Shown: positions 38,136 to 51,800, numbered from the stretch's first letter. The stretch: DNA of 64,000 nucleotides from Branchiostoma floridae (GCF_000003815.2 NC_049979.1:9570267-9634266); one strand, 5' to 3'. Made by a program: numbers and translations. Notes: generated by a model not told the origin, from the letters alone.

Positions 38136-39815
38136 GGTTGCTCTAACTGATCCTCCGTTCTTCTCAATTTCTGGTGAAGTACACGCGTTTTAAGAACCCG
38201 ACACGGGGCTGTAGGCTAGCGGTGCGTCATTATCGAGCTTCCCGTCGTACTGCGTACGCCGGATGGCCTTTTGTTCAGCAGGGCAGAATGTATCACCATG
38301 ATTACATGCAACAGGCTGCAGGCAACTGCGGGTCTCGCACGCGCACGTTTTCGCACCAGTGACAGGCGCTAAACTGGTTTGCCAGTGTTTCATCACATGA
38401 CGTAGTAAGTTAAAGACGTCGCCGGTTGGCAGCCCTTGGGAGGGAGGTAAGAGAGCGCGAGTCGGCGTTCTGTATCAGCAGCCAGGGCTTTTCGTGTGAC
38501 AAGTACCGGACAGGAGACAAAAAGCAGAAACACAGTATGATGACATAACACCAGTAGCTGACTGTAATTCCCACAGATGTCAAAGATACTTCTCATCGAA
38601 CGTACAATTTCATGGAAAGGAACCACAGAGCCGTGCCGCACCAGTGGTATCGGGTTCGACTCTCAGTCTGCGTCATCGCCCTGTACTGCAGCATAAATCA
38701 TTTCCATTCAGTCACGACACTCGGTATAGGCTGTACTCGAGGTTATTCACACATCGCTCTCCTTGGAAGAATCTAGCTCACGTTTCCTGACATTGCGCGC
38801 GGCTCAGAGGTTGGCAAATTTGTCGGACAGACATTTCGGACATGCCGGAGGGGCACGACCAAATTGTCTCAGCCTCCCAGGAGGAACGACAGTCGCTCCG
38901 CAGAACTCCAAGTATGGGCGGTGTCCTCCGGCTAGTAGATGTAATCTGAACGCTTAAAGCACGGTCTCGTCGCTAATCCCCGCAGATGGACCTGTCTGTC
39001 CGTCAAGATAGCCTTCACTACGTTTTATTTGTTTTCCGTGCCGACGTTTTGACTGAGGTGGGCGGGGCAGTGGGTCCATACTGCATCCCTGGAAAATCGC
39101 TTATTTTGCCAGGACGAGCTCTCCGATTGGTTGATCTCCGTAACGGCATCAGTCGTAATGCATGTCGACTACTGTGCGACTGTAAATGGTTCGTAAACAT
39201 GCAAAATGATCAGGTCTACTTAGTGCTGTTCATGACGATATGAAGTCCATATATAATCCAAGTGATGATTCCGATGTTGGTTACAAAATGAAGATGGCTG
39301 CTGCCCCAATGACCCAACGTGAATTAAATGATGAGAATTCGTCCCCAATTCATTTACATGTATATAGTGAGGATTACGGAATTGGGGGAGTGTGACAAAA
39401 ATGATGCATCAATCGTTGATTAAACGATAGCCTACTGACCTGACGACAGGAGGCGAGTCTGGCCTATTCATCATCAGAGGTCAAAGTACCAGTACATGTC
39501 GGACTTTGAAACGATATCGGTCTGTCAGAAAGAAGCGTAAGACATGAGGCTGGGATGTAACAAAAATTAAGACCTTGTACCGACTTCTTTAGTGTAACTG
39601 ACCTACTTCATTCTTGTGGATTGCGTGAGATTTGTTTATCTCCGCCCCAAACATTGAGGGAATGACTAGATAAAGTGTCCGATACACCTGTCAACAGCGG
39701 CATGCACACTTCTTAAATCGTATTCTGATTGACGAGAACACGGAAGTCAAAATGCTCAGCGGGCAACCAACATACAGAACATTGTCATTGACCCCCTCGC
39801 AAGCGACATGTCGTC
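38136..39815. other. GPCR 5' flank and intergenic DNA
   Basis: Upstream of the GPCR start codon the DNA is more GC-rich and CpG-containing to about 39000 (for example around 38190-38350 and 38750-38960), as expected for promoter and 5' UTR. I found no further exon. A GGTTCGACTC near 38650 resembles a polymerase III B box but has no partner A box. Confidence 0.4.
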
Positions 39816-39974
39816 TGGTCTCCAAGCAGATGTTGGGGTGGAAGATCGTAACGTTGTCTGCCTGCCTGGCTTCGATCGTTGACAGCTGTGTTGTGGGTAG
39901 CTGGTACTGACTCAGAGAAGCCCGGCAGTCAGAAAGAGTTACTATCCTCCATCCTAACACCTGCTTGGGGATTA
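39816..39974. mobile_element. CTCCAAGCAG-family MITE, copy 3
   Basis: Left arm TGGTCTCCAAGCAGATGTTG and right arm ending ACACCTGCTTGGGGATTA form a long imperfect inverted repeat of about 70 bp per arm. No target duplication is visible, so it is an older copy than those at 34656 and 45879. Confidence 0.7.
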
Positions 39975-42900
39975 CAGAACGTTTTTGCAGTAGAAATCAT
40001 GTGATGGGCTGTTATCCGGATCTCCGTTGGTTGATGTCGACCGGCCCAGATAAGCAGCATTTCATCGCTGGGTACATCTGGAAAGACTCTCTGCCCTATA
40101 GACACAGACAGGAGTCACTAACTGAGGCCGACGATATGTGCATTGTGTGTATTGTCATGGCCATTTGTATGTTCCAATTCACAGTTACATCGTGAATTAT
40201 CAATACATAAACGGTACGCTGATAGAATACTATTTGGCTGTCGGACACACTGTTGAAAACCAGTCACAACACCTGATTGACTTCAGCGGAAAATATGCCT
40301 TATTAGTATAGACTTGGGGAACAGAGTAGTTGTAAGGGTTTCTATGGGCGATGATCCCTCCTTTTCCCCCGCTCTTGTAGGTATTAGTAGTCGAGCCAGG
40401 CATGCGAAATTTTTATGACATTTTTGATACTAATGCGCAATAATGCTTTCTAGATCATCGCGATTTTTAGTGTCGGTCGATGCTTGCAGGTCACCGAACC
40501 CCGTTTATGTAAACATGGTAGGGTAGACTTCGAGGCGAAAACTACGCACGACCCTCTGTTCATTTTAACACCGGGTGACCTTCAATAAATACGGCCAAAC
40601 CTCGTCAACTCTGTGATAGTGGCTTACCGATGGTTATCATCGATGCAGCACATTTGGAATACAGATCACCGTTCACGCGTGGTTGCCTTTAGGGGGGATA
40701 AGCTGTGTTCCATCTGCTTAAATCCGGAAAACAGATTTCCAAACATCCGGTCTCATGGTACTTAAGTTGAGATTAGTTTGCGTTTAATCGACTTAAATCC
40801 AAATTTCAACGTGCCAAAGAAGCGTAAATACGCTTTAAGTACGGGGTGGGCCCAAATCTGTCCAAAATCTGTCGAATGGTTCGTCTCATTTACAAGACAT
40901 AAACACAAACCAAGCAGAACAGAACAGTCACCCCCATTACACATTAAACTATAGTAATTAACATTTGTACTAGGACTTAATTGTGTTTTCCATAAGTCTC
41001 CATCAAAGTTCAAGGCTTAGTGTTAGGATCTGTTAGCGCTTAGTAGTAGTAGTGCAATCTCCTCTTTGTTGTACTCTCCAAACAAAGGTCAACGTTAGGT
41101 TCTGACTTGCTTTTAACTTTTAGGCGTTTTCGCCGGGTTTCCTTATTATTCGGCAGCCAAACGGTTGGAGAAAATGAAAATCTGACAAAATAGAAAGAAA
41201 ATGAAAACCAAGAAAATGAAGAAGGGAAGTGACACTACTCTAGCAACTGTAAAAGAAAAAACTATCAAGAGTTCAGAAATAAAAATAGACCTGTAATCTA
41301 CAGAGATACATAGTATTATCATATATCACATTCAGCTTTCTGCACTATGCAGAAGTGGATCATGCCAAATCTTTATAAAGTAGATGTCTTGTGCGGTCGC
41401 TTTCACGTCATCACCCTCATCTGGATCCTTTGTGAAATCTTCTGGACTATGTCTGTAAGTCGGATTACAGACCTAATCCACCGCGTAAGAGCGTGCAGAC
41501 TAGCTTTACTTTCCCTAGAGAGGTAGGCTTAACATGGTATCGTCAGGCGTAGGCGTGGTCACCTGTCGCCATGGCGACCATGCACCTGCGTTATGTTAGA
41601 AGTTGGTTAGGGCGCAATGATTGAAATAACAAAATGTAAAATCCGTCATAAAGCCGGGTACAATTATGCGCTCTGGGATGACAAGGGAATAGGCTACTGA
41701 TATCAAACTTTCATTTCCACTTGTACAAGTCGTGTTGAGAGGCACAACTACGATGCACACGTACGACGACAAAATTAAACTCCCGCCTGAAATTTAAAGC
41801 CCATCGGGTTATATTTCGCCTGTCCCATGAGTGACTTATACCGATTGGCATTTCGCCCACACAGAAAAAAAAAACTCTCTGTATGTGCGGTCTACTCCAC
41901 CAAATTCTTATACCACCATAAACCTGTACGGTCATGAAATGCTGCTGCATTTAATACATGACAATTTTCAGCAAGTTGAATTTCAAGGAGAGCAAAACGT
42001 ATGTGGTATATACTATTTAACAAAATACGTTCTGCATTTAAAGAATAGCTTTATTGAACACAAGAACTTCGGACAAAGCCAGATCAATTAGTGGAGCTAT
42101 ATGGAAATTACATAATTAACCTCTGGGTAACCTCCTTTGACGTATAAGGTCATTAAGACTGGCCTTGCCTTCTCCTGTTGCTGGAATACAGCACATGTAA
42201 TGGCTCTCCCACCACAATAATTGTTCAAATTACGGTAATTACCCACCCCAACATCGTGACCCGAATGATCTCCGGGCGCAATGACGTCATTGGCAGATGC
42301 TGTAACCGAGACCGAGGAAGTGATCTCGCTCCCAGCGGGGAAACCGTACCCTTCTCTGGCCTCAATCTCATTCCGACTCTCATAGCTAATCCTGCTAACC
42401 TTTTCTCACATTTCACGTTGTTTGACACACAAGATTATCAATTTTCTTAATTTCCGAAGTTGAGATGTTCAAGGCCTTCCGAAAGTAACCTCACTCGTAA
42501 GAGAGTAATTAAAGAAAGGCAACAAAGCCGCAATATTGAAAATACGAGACGATCATTTTCATTTGCAGTATTGCCGATGAACCACAGGGATAGGTTTACT
42601 ACAATTACCAACACTATATGAGTGGACTTGTGATTTGGGCGCCAGGGTGTCTGATGCATGATCGGAACATAGCCATGCATTAATCCTATTCTAGATCAGG
42701 CTCTCATTTGAACGCTTCCCAGTCAAATCAAATGTATTCTGCGCGGAAACGATCGAAGAAGGACAATGGAGCTAGAATAGGATAAAGTCCAAGCTTATCA
42801 GAACGCACCAGTGGGTGATGCGATTTGAAATCATTTTCACATCGTGTAGGATGCTGCTGCCGCTTGATAGTCAACTGAGAGATAATTGGGCTTTCCCTCT

Positions 42901-43648
42901 AATAAATGTATTGCTCTAAAATTCATTGTACGTAGTTCAAAGGGAAGTTTTGACGTGTATTAAAGTCATTTTCTTGAAGGCGCATAAAACTTTTATTAAT
43001 TAGGAACAACGTACCTTACCGTAATATCCACGTCATCAGAGCAGTAAAACTAGAGAACGCATCACACTTCGCACCGAGAAGACTCAGCTCCACTCCCCCA
43101 TTAGGAGATGGACTGGCATCTTAGTGGCCCTTATAGATCCCTGTCCGGTCAGTCGTACTTCAAAGGGCCAGAGTTTGGTACATTACGTGTCGACACAGCC
43201 AAAAGGTCTCTTCCTCTGACATCAGACTGCTCCGTAATGTGTCTTCAATATCAACCAACCCCCTACACAACCAGGACGTGCTGATGCTTCATGACAAAGG
43301 TCTACGTTAGTTCAATCAAGGAAGAGTTGAAAAGGCAACGCAACCCTGTTAGCTCAGTATATGGGCAGAGGGGCGGGGGAGGAAAGTAAAATCCACGGCG
43401 TGTTTGAATTGCTCTTACTTGTGCGTATGGCGGTGCCCATCTCCGTTTCCTTTAGCCACCATATGCATACAGCTTTGTGCAATCAATACAGCAAAGGGCT
43501 AGTCCACTGATTGTGACGCTCAACTTTCACATTATTTCCCAAATGCTGAGCGTTAAACAGAGAACACAGCATGTACCATTTTAAGTCCTTGGTAGGACTA
43601 GGCGAAACACTCATGACCTACCGAATGTAAGGCGGACACTCTACTCAC
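39975..43648. other. Intergenic region without supported genes
   Basis: About 3.7 kb with only short, low-quality ORFs on both strands. One half-element starts at about 41071 (TACTCTCCAAACAAAGGT, a diverged left end of the CTCCAAGCAG family). I see no RNA gene. Confidence 0.4.
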
Positions 43649-43819
43649 GTGGCCAATGCACCGGTAATTGTCCACCTGGTGCTTGGCAATCATCACAGCT
43701 TCCAGATGGGCGCCGTTTCTCATATCCTGACCTTTCAAGAAGTCCTTTTCGGGGCGCGCCCAGAAGTCAACCTCTGACGCAGGCGCCGCACAGTGGTAGT
43801 TGACCTTCCCTTTCTCCAT
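43649..43819 (-). CDS. Isolated coding-looking exon, family unknown
   Basis: On the minus strand, an ATG (43817-43819) opens 57 codons starting MEKGKVNYHCAAPASEVD and ending DNYRCIGH, followed by a strong donor GTGAGTAG at 43648. Third positions are GC-rich, in contrast to the surrounding AT-rich DNA, which supports coding use. The frame stays open upstream to a possible acceptor (pyrimidine-rich, ending CAG next to 43843), so this may be an internal phase 0-0 exon of 65 codons (43649-43843) rather than a first exon. No partner exon was found to the left down to the GPCR. The calpain A gene upstream already has its own terminal exon, so this is probably a separate gene. The composition (two Cys, WARPEKDF, MRNGAHLEAVMIAKHQ) matches nothing I can name. 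Confidence 0.45.
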
Positions 43820-45817
43820 TGATCTTCTTCGCTCAGCCCGCCGCTGGTCAGAACAAGTAGGTCATAAATGAAAACTGCTGCTCTATGCCGGGTTGAATAG
43901 GGTTTCGAGATTGAACAAAAGATTATAGAATTCTATAGAAATGATTGGTTTGTAGTGATGAAAGATTACAGCTTGGTCTGAGACACACAGCACGATTATG
44001 GTTGAGTACTACCAGTGCAGTAACAGAAGGGTGTAAGTGCAATATTTTGTTTTACCATAAAAACTCTCGAGTATTGTCATTAGGTGAAACTGTGCGGTCA
44101 AGAGATGACAAGTCTGCATGCTTTCTCTACTGCGCCATTACAGGAGAAACGACAAAGCGCCATCAAATCATGTATAGTTCGAAAGAACCTAGAAAACCTC
44201 CGCGAGCGCACCTGTAGCATCCTCTGATGCACATTGCACTCTCATGTCTCAGAAGTAGAGAAATAGGCCACTCAAGATTCTGTAGCTAGCCTCAGCAGCC
44301 CATTTGTGCCTGCTCCATTTATGGGAGCCTTTTTATCTTACAGTCGTGAAGTCCTGGACTTGAACTTACAAAGTTACTCTCCGATGGGCACTTAGCCTTT
44401 CCAGTAGGATAAGTCAAGGATTTAATGGCTCGCAGAAGTCACGAAACAGCCTTCAACATAAACGTGGTGGGACCCATAGACCCAGAACTCAGCAATCTCT
44501 TACAGAGTTAAATTCTTTGCGTAGGAGGGAAGTTGAACTTTTTTACAACTAGGAACATCATATTAACAGGACACGTAAGTGCGTTTTATATTTGCTATAT
44601 TCTGGTTCACCGTGACGTTGGAAGTTTTCACAGTTAGGAGTATTATATGAACAGTATTGTAGAGCTCGGTGTCATTGTTGTTTCCAGCTGCTGCGGACAA
44701 ATTTCGGACACCAGTATGCTTACGCAAGATAGGCAAGCGGACAGAAGAACAGAAACGCACTTACGCTCAAAGTTTCCTTTGCTATTAACCTGTATGCTGT
44801 ATATAATGGAACACTTTAATAATTTTACGGCTCCCAGAAGTCACAATAAATGCGGCAAGAGTGGAGTGTAACTGCCAAAGCGGAAGCCGATTATTCCCTC
44901 CCTCCTTTGTGGTTACCGACTTGTACTAAGTTTAATGCGTGAGGAGATCATTGATATTCTAATCTTGAGTACGCAGATGGCAGAGGGGTACTCATGATCA
45001 GACTGAGGCAATTTGGTTAGAAAATCAGACGGATAAGTTATCAGCTTAATTGCTATCTCTTCGTTTGCATCTGATGTTTTTATCTATAAAATTGTTCATT
45101 CTATCTAATTCCCTACCCTTTTATTTAAGCCACGTCGTGGTAGGTAGCTTGCAAAAAGTGGTAGTGGCAAAAACACAAAACAAATCAAGACAAAAGACAC
45201 AATATAGTTGCATAATCATGGATCGTATTATTTCTTAAAAGAGACATGATCAAGTCTCTAGCCCTACTTGCGTCAGTACTTCTAGCGGATGAGTTCCCCT
45301 TGATGGCCCCACATTCACACAATATGTACAATAGCTAATGGGGTGGTAACGTTACATGCTTACGGGACGTTTAGCGAGTGTTAATGTACAGCATCAATAC
45401 ATACACAAACGGTCGATCAAACAAAACGCACTTAGTACAACAAATCGGATGTTGTTTATCATGTCTCCAAGACATACCGTGAATTATGTTAGCTAGAATC
45501 TAATCAGAGGCTTATGTCAATCAAAATGTTCACACAATGTCAGATTGTGTTCAACGTAATACCAGTAGTGTATCTGATGGCTGACCATATGCTCTGCAAT
45601 ATAACAGTAATTAGTTATTATATTATTGTTTTAGAATATGCTGATTGAAAACATGCCGTGTTCAACATCCATCTTTCTAATCAGCTGTGATAAGATGGTT
45701 TCAGAAGGTTCTACATGGACAGGAAACTGTGAAAGTGCCCCCCAATAGTTGCTCTCCGGTTGCGGATGGCGCCGTGCCTGTACCACCGCCAGGTCAGCAC
45801 CACGGACAGGCCACGGA

Positions 45818-48800
45818 CTAGGCATACAGACACAGATGCAGCAGCTGGAGGTACAGAACCAGGTACAACAGTCAATTCTAGTCTCTAAGCAGACCTATCG
45901 GTGGGAAGGCAGTATCTCAAGGACCACAGGCCTCATGTGGCCTGTTGGATACTGGATGGCCACCGATAGATCTGCTTGGAGATTAGTCAATTCAACGTTC
46001 TGACATTCGTGTACATCTTGGATAAATGCAAATCTTAGTAAGCAAAGTGCACTCTTGTACTGGGTATACTGAATGGAAAAAATTGTCAATCATCTGCTGT
46101 ATGGTGTATAATTCGTTTTCGTTCTTGGGTGATGATTCAGAATGTAATGTTACGTGAAATTGCCTAACGTGACAAATTCAATGTACCTCTGAGCATTCGT
46201 AGTAGAATTAGTCTGGAGCAGCTTTCCAATTTCCCCGTAGTTAACTTTAACCCAGTCCACTCAGCTCCTCATGCTTGAGGGTCAGGTACTAGTACTATGG
46301 TAGCACCTTATGATTTATGCATTCAACATTTTCACCACCGTCTTTGTTCCTTCTGCAACATTCGCGAATGACATGCTTTTGCACCGGCGCCATCCACTGG
46401 GACAACCATATTGCTAATAATCGTTTTCCCTTGCTATGTAGTGGCTATTTCAGAGATTTGTTAACCGATCTTTTGAGCTGTCTGGAGGGTGAAAAAAGTT
46501 TCTCAGAGCTGTTAGCGTTGACCTTACACCCCGACCGCTAACTCAGCATTACTCTGATGATCACAATGACCATTCTCTGCACTTTGCCACTTTCTCACAC
46601 CCATTAGATACATGATTGAACGGGCCGGTATCTGTACCACGCAAAAACAGTTTTGACTTTGCCTTAGCACTGCGATAATGTTACCCTGTTGAAATCGGCA
46701 TTCACTACACGTCGGTCTCTGTAAGTCATGCGGCCTATTTGTGGCAACACAAGTGAAAATTCCTGTAGATCCCTCTGAGTCAGTAATTTCCCTTCGGCTG
46801 TTCTGACTTCCATCCCTGCAGAAATCACTTTCTCTTGGTAACTGGAAGGAAAGGGCGCAAAAGTCTTTTCACTAAAAAGAGACCTCCCCGACCTACTTGG
46901 CTTTGTAGTGTTCGTGTTGCGAGGCTCCTCTAATGTACTTAATGCAATTTACCTGTCGCAAATCCATCTTGGCGCTATCCTCTAGGGGGTCCTGGTGACG
47001 CCGGTATGCCGCTGTAATGGTAAGAAAGGCATGTTCACTCGGCACTGGGACATTAACGGAAAGTCACGTCAAACAAATGTGCTCAACAGGCGACTTCTAT
47101 CTCTGCATCGGCATTCCAATTGCAAGCACCGCGCACTGTAAGAATTTATCATGTATGTATCAACAGACCTATCTTTACACCACTCTCTTTTCTCTCTTAC
47201 GGAGATTGTGCAATTTTCTTGGCTTATCATCCCCAAATATGTGCCCACTGTTTAGTACTTTTAGTAATGTTGATATAGCGTTCAGCTGGTGCTCAGTTCT
47301 CTAGGCAAATGTCAGCCGAAAAAAACATCTTCCACTGAAGACTTCGGCGACAGCTGTAATAAACACCCAGGGCACAAATTGGTGTCAACTTTGGAAGAAC
47401 CTTTGTTAACCTCAATCTGCTTCTTGCAAGGATTCATCCTTACCCGGTCGAAGGTGAACATGGGTTAAACTAATCACATCTTTATGTAAAAATCAATATC
47501 CATGTTCTTCGTAGCACCTAATCGACGTTGTGTGACATATAGCTCTGACAATATGCTAGAAGCCAGGTACCGTGATGATATTTCGATAACTTTCTTTGCT
47601 AGTGAATATATGATACCCTGCAGAGATATGATCTCCACTCTTCATGGATACTGGATACACAGAAGTTCTACGTCATACAAGGGGAGGCCGCTGAACCACA
47701 TTGGCCCGGTATAGTGGCAAAAATTAATCTGCAAATCGCGTGTTTCTCTGAAAGAACAATATTTCTAAAAAACTATATTTTTTTTTTACATTTTAGTTGA
47801 TCAACCTACCCAGACTGCTCTTGAGACGACACGCACAGAGAACAAAGCTTTCAAACGACAGGTTGTGGTGTTCGTCAGCAAACATCAGGTACAGGCACGT
47901 CAGGGTAGTGGAGTCGGGAAGAAAACCTAACAGTGACACAGAGATTATTAGATCATTCAGCATCATCCAACGCTTCGTGCTTGGAAGCCCCACCCCCTCG
48001 CTAACGACTTGAGTTGTATTTTGTGCGCCTTTTTGTATTTCGTAGGCTTCGCTCTTTTTTCCGTTCAATCCATCCGTAGACATGACTTCTCGGTAAAAAG
48101 CTACTTTCTGAGAAAAATGTATTAGTGTTCCCGTCCCACGCTTGTACCTTGTGACAAGACTTCCCGTTAAACAGTTACTTTTTCTCAGAAAATTTTTTTT
48201 TTGGGTCGGCATGATTGACGTAGCCTGACGTCATGCCGACAGGTGAGATTGGAACCTCTGCGTGAAAAATGATTGCGTGGACTCCCGGCGGCGTTCACTC
48301 GGGGAGCGGCGCTGGATCATCACTGCGCGCGGTTAGGTTCGCTACGGGAGGGAGCTTCTTATATAACTTTTAATCACACTGTTGTATTAGATCTAGATCT
48401 ACAGTTAAGACACGTTCTTTCGGCGCAAATACACACGTAAGGTTCACTACGGGGGATACATTCTTATATAACTTTTAATCATTAGGACTAAGACAAATTT
48501 TGTACAAATACATCAGTTGGGTTCTCCTCTGGAGGTAGCTTAAAGAAAAGCTTCTTACAGAAATCTTAGATATAAGGAAGACACATCAAATAAAGTTACA
48601 TAAGAAGTAAGGGCACAGAAAGGAGCAATGAAATCTTTTGCGTCAAAGTATATGGGTCGACAAAAAGACATGGGCATTATTATGCCAGGTGATATTTTGC
48701 ACCGTTATCTGTACAATTATTCACTCTTCTATCTAAGATCGTCCATGTCATGGATGTATTTTCGTGACATAAATCGGAGCTGATCACAATAATCCTTGGC

Positions 48801-51800
48801 CTGCAGCTCGCCTTTCCAGGAAAGCTGAACAGTTCCCGGAAATGGCGCGTCGTGACCTAGACAATTTGACGCGAAAGATTTCCTTGCGGCCGGTTCGCTG
48901 ACCTGGTTAGTGTTCTCTTACATAAACTGGCGTCTGAGTGATTGGAATTAATTTTCAAACTTCACCTATGCCCTACATCAAGTGGTCGTGGATTGGGACA
49001 ACTTTTAGCTTCAAGAGAAATCTTTGCCATAATAAACGTACGGAATATATAAGAATCTCTTCCAAACTTTAATTTTAAGTCCATGAAAACAATACCTAAC
49101 CACTAACCACTTCTTCGATGGTTGGTGAAACTTCAATCGTGTAACGTTTTTGGCATACCATATTTGATATTAGGTTCATCGAAAACATAATTTTTCAGTG
49201 ATGCTTTAAAAACGTACGCCGACATAGCCACGACACGGGTGAATTCTTTATTGGACGTTTGGTACTTCCTGGGGACTTTTATATCCCTTCCTTGACGTAC
49301 ACCTGGAGATATCAGAAAGAAGGTAACACGAGGCCATATCCTTAGCCTCCCGAAGCAGTCTCTGACCGGGGCTTTTTTGTTGGGGGGGGGGGGGGGCAGT
49401 TCACGATTTTTCAACGTTAGCTAGGATCTCTTATGCCGGGAAAGGGAGTTTGTCGAGGAGGGGAGTTTGCTGTGGAAGGGAATTTTGCCCCGGTTCGGTC
49501 CAAACCGGGTTACGGGAGGCTACCAGATCCCGGCCTCTCCAGCCATGCATTTCTAAGCGAGCTACGAGCCAACATGAAGTTAGTTCTACAAACTTTAGCA
49601 CTGATTCCACTGTGCACTAGATTCCAAGAGATGATGTATGAGAAGAGACGCTCACCTATGTCCTGAAGCGCCATGCCCAGGTACATGGCGGGGAATGCGT
49701 CACACTTCGCCCGGTCATACTTGTTGAAGATGTGCTGTAAGATTGAAAATAATATCTCTTAAAACCCTTACATTCTGCATAGTTGGCGAATAGACTGATG
49801 GATTGATCAATAATCTGTTGTTTTGGCGTGGCCGAAACAAAACAATTAACGGAACACATTCAGGACCTTCCCACGACATTGCTTCCAACCAAATCAAGGT
49901 CGGCACTGGGTTGGGAGTAGGGTGGGATCCACTCTCTTTTGGCCCGTTTGCTCATCTGATCACGGATATTACATTCCCGAGTTTCATTATTTATCAAAAT
50001 TCATAGTCGGATACCGCATATAACTTTTAAAGACTATTTTTTATCCTCACCTACCAACTCCCAAACACTCCCTACCGCTCACGACTAACTCCTAACCATG
50101 GTCTGGAGATGCTGTGTGTGACAAGAGTTATTTTGTGTCCCTCATAGGCCGGTACGCAGCATGTTTGCCTGTTGCTAACGTGCGGATAAACACTGGATGT
50201 GCCTCCCTCCCCCGACACCCTTATTTAATTACTCACCTTCCACAACAGCGTATCCAGTAGCATAGATCTGAACTCCTCGTACGACATCGTGCCTCTGTGA
50301 TCGACCTGCCGTACGTTAAGGACTTTTCAAGAATCGCCATATCTTAGCAATGTGTAATTTTAATAATGTCTATTTTATGATCAAAGGATCTTGGAATGAA
50401 AGTTCTAGTCCACCTTCTACTTTATCTAAATTTAGATAAAGCCTCATAACGTCTTTTTGTGAACCAGATCATCTATAGTCAAGCTGTTTTATCGATCCGT
50501 GTCTACCATAGATTAATTAAGGAGAACGCACGCACGCTTGTCACGCAATTCATCGATGACGATCTGACCTAATCAAAGTTAAATTTAAAAAGTGACTTTA
50601 TGGTGTCGTCACGGGTACAAGAAAGTTCCGCGTGTAGACAAGGTAGTTTATGTGTGCGCGCGCGCGTGTGTGTGTGGGTGTGCATTATGGTGAAAGGATA
50701 CGTCTCTCAAGGCTACTATATGTCTGCAGGCTTTAAGCGTGAAATGTCTTTGGTTCATATCTGAAAAGAGAACAAGAAAAATCAACCCAAATGTTTTAGT
50801 CAACAGCTGAATCTTATTCTTAGAAAACTCTTCGTCATGCCCCTTGAAATATAACAATCCTCGCTCCTTGCTTCTGGAAACGAACGAAAAAAAAAACGAC
50901 TGATAAGACAGTGCTGACAAAAGTATTTCAGCTGGTTCAACAGCGCCCCCTGTGACCGTCCATAAATATGCACCTTGTAGTTGTACATTTATAAATTGGG
51001 GCATCAAAATACCAACTTCCTGACTGAAAACACAACAATGTTTTTCTTGATAAATATATTGTCCTCGAAAAACATCCAATTATAACGTTAGGTCTGTTTT
51101 TTCTGCACCCATACACCCTTACCTTTGTTTCCGACAATGTTTAAGAGCTCCACAAGTTGGTAGGGAGTTACCTCCATTGCCTGTGGGCAGGTGGAAATGG
51201 ACAAAGAGACATACATGTATATGGTTTGGTTTGAAATGTACAGTTATATATGAAAGTCTCATATGAGATATGGGGTGCGACGATCAATATCATCGGAACG
51301 GAACGGTAGTCATGAACCGATAGCAAAGTGCAACCTGTGAACTAAAATTTGAACCCAGACCCTTTTGTTAACACCTACCTCGCCTGAGACGTTATAGAAA
51401 TACTGCCTAAAAACCTCCTCCTGGCCTCGCAACTTCTCTGGGTCTAATGGTATCTGTATCAAGATAAGGGTGTTATTAAAACATGGACCCCAGGCCTGTG
51501 ATTTGGGCTTAGCATTAAATAAAGTCTCCTTCAACCATCGAATTCTTACTATTGTATGGATAAAGCGTAAGCTTGTTACCATAGTGTTAAGCGTAACACA
51601 CATTAAAAGTCGTTCTTGTAGCCGTGTTGTTGAGAGGTAAATGATTATCTTCACGCTTTGCCTGGAAGAAGTAATTCGCGTACACGCATGTGACATACCT
51701 GGCTTAAATGACATCTTCAAATGGACATACCTGTACCTGGACGGTCATCTCTCGTGGTTTGTCTAGAACATCTCTGAAAAGTTGAAACAAATTTAACGAG

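Noticed and set aside
38620-38700. GGTTCGACTC as a possible tRNA or SINE B box
   Set aside because: No A box at the right distance and no stem pairing, so a tRNA gene is not supported.
43483-43506. Candidate last exon of calpain A reading WTSPLLY
   Set aside because: The acceptor is weak and the exon at 45818-45844 fits far better in length, sequence and distance.
45631-45844. A minus-strand frame with a membrane-like segment ([19 protein letters not shown])
   Set aside because: It overlaps the 27-nt terminal calpain A exon in another frame. The exon reading LLHLCLYA matches the expected terminal octamer and has the same length as in calpain B, so the other frame is a shadow.
50648-51079. 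143-codon minus-strand frame
   Set aside because: Only its internal piece 50702-50760 is a real calpain A exon; the rest is intron, including the translated GT/GC repeat.
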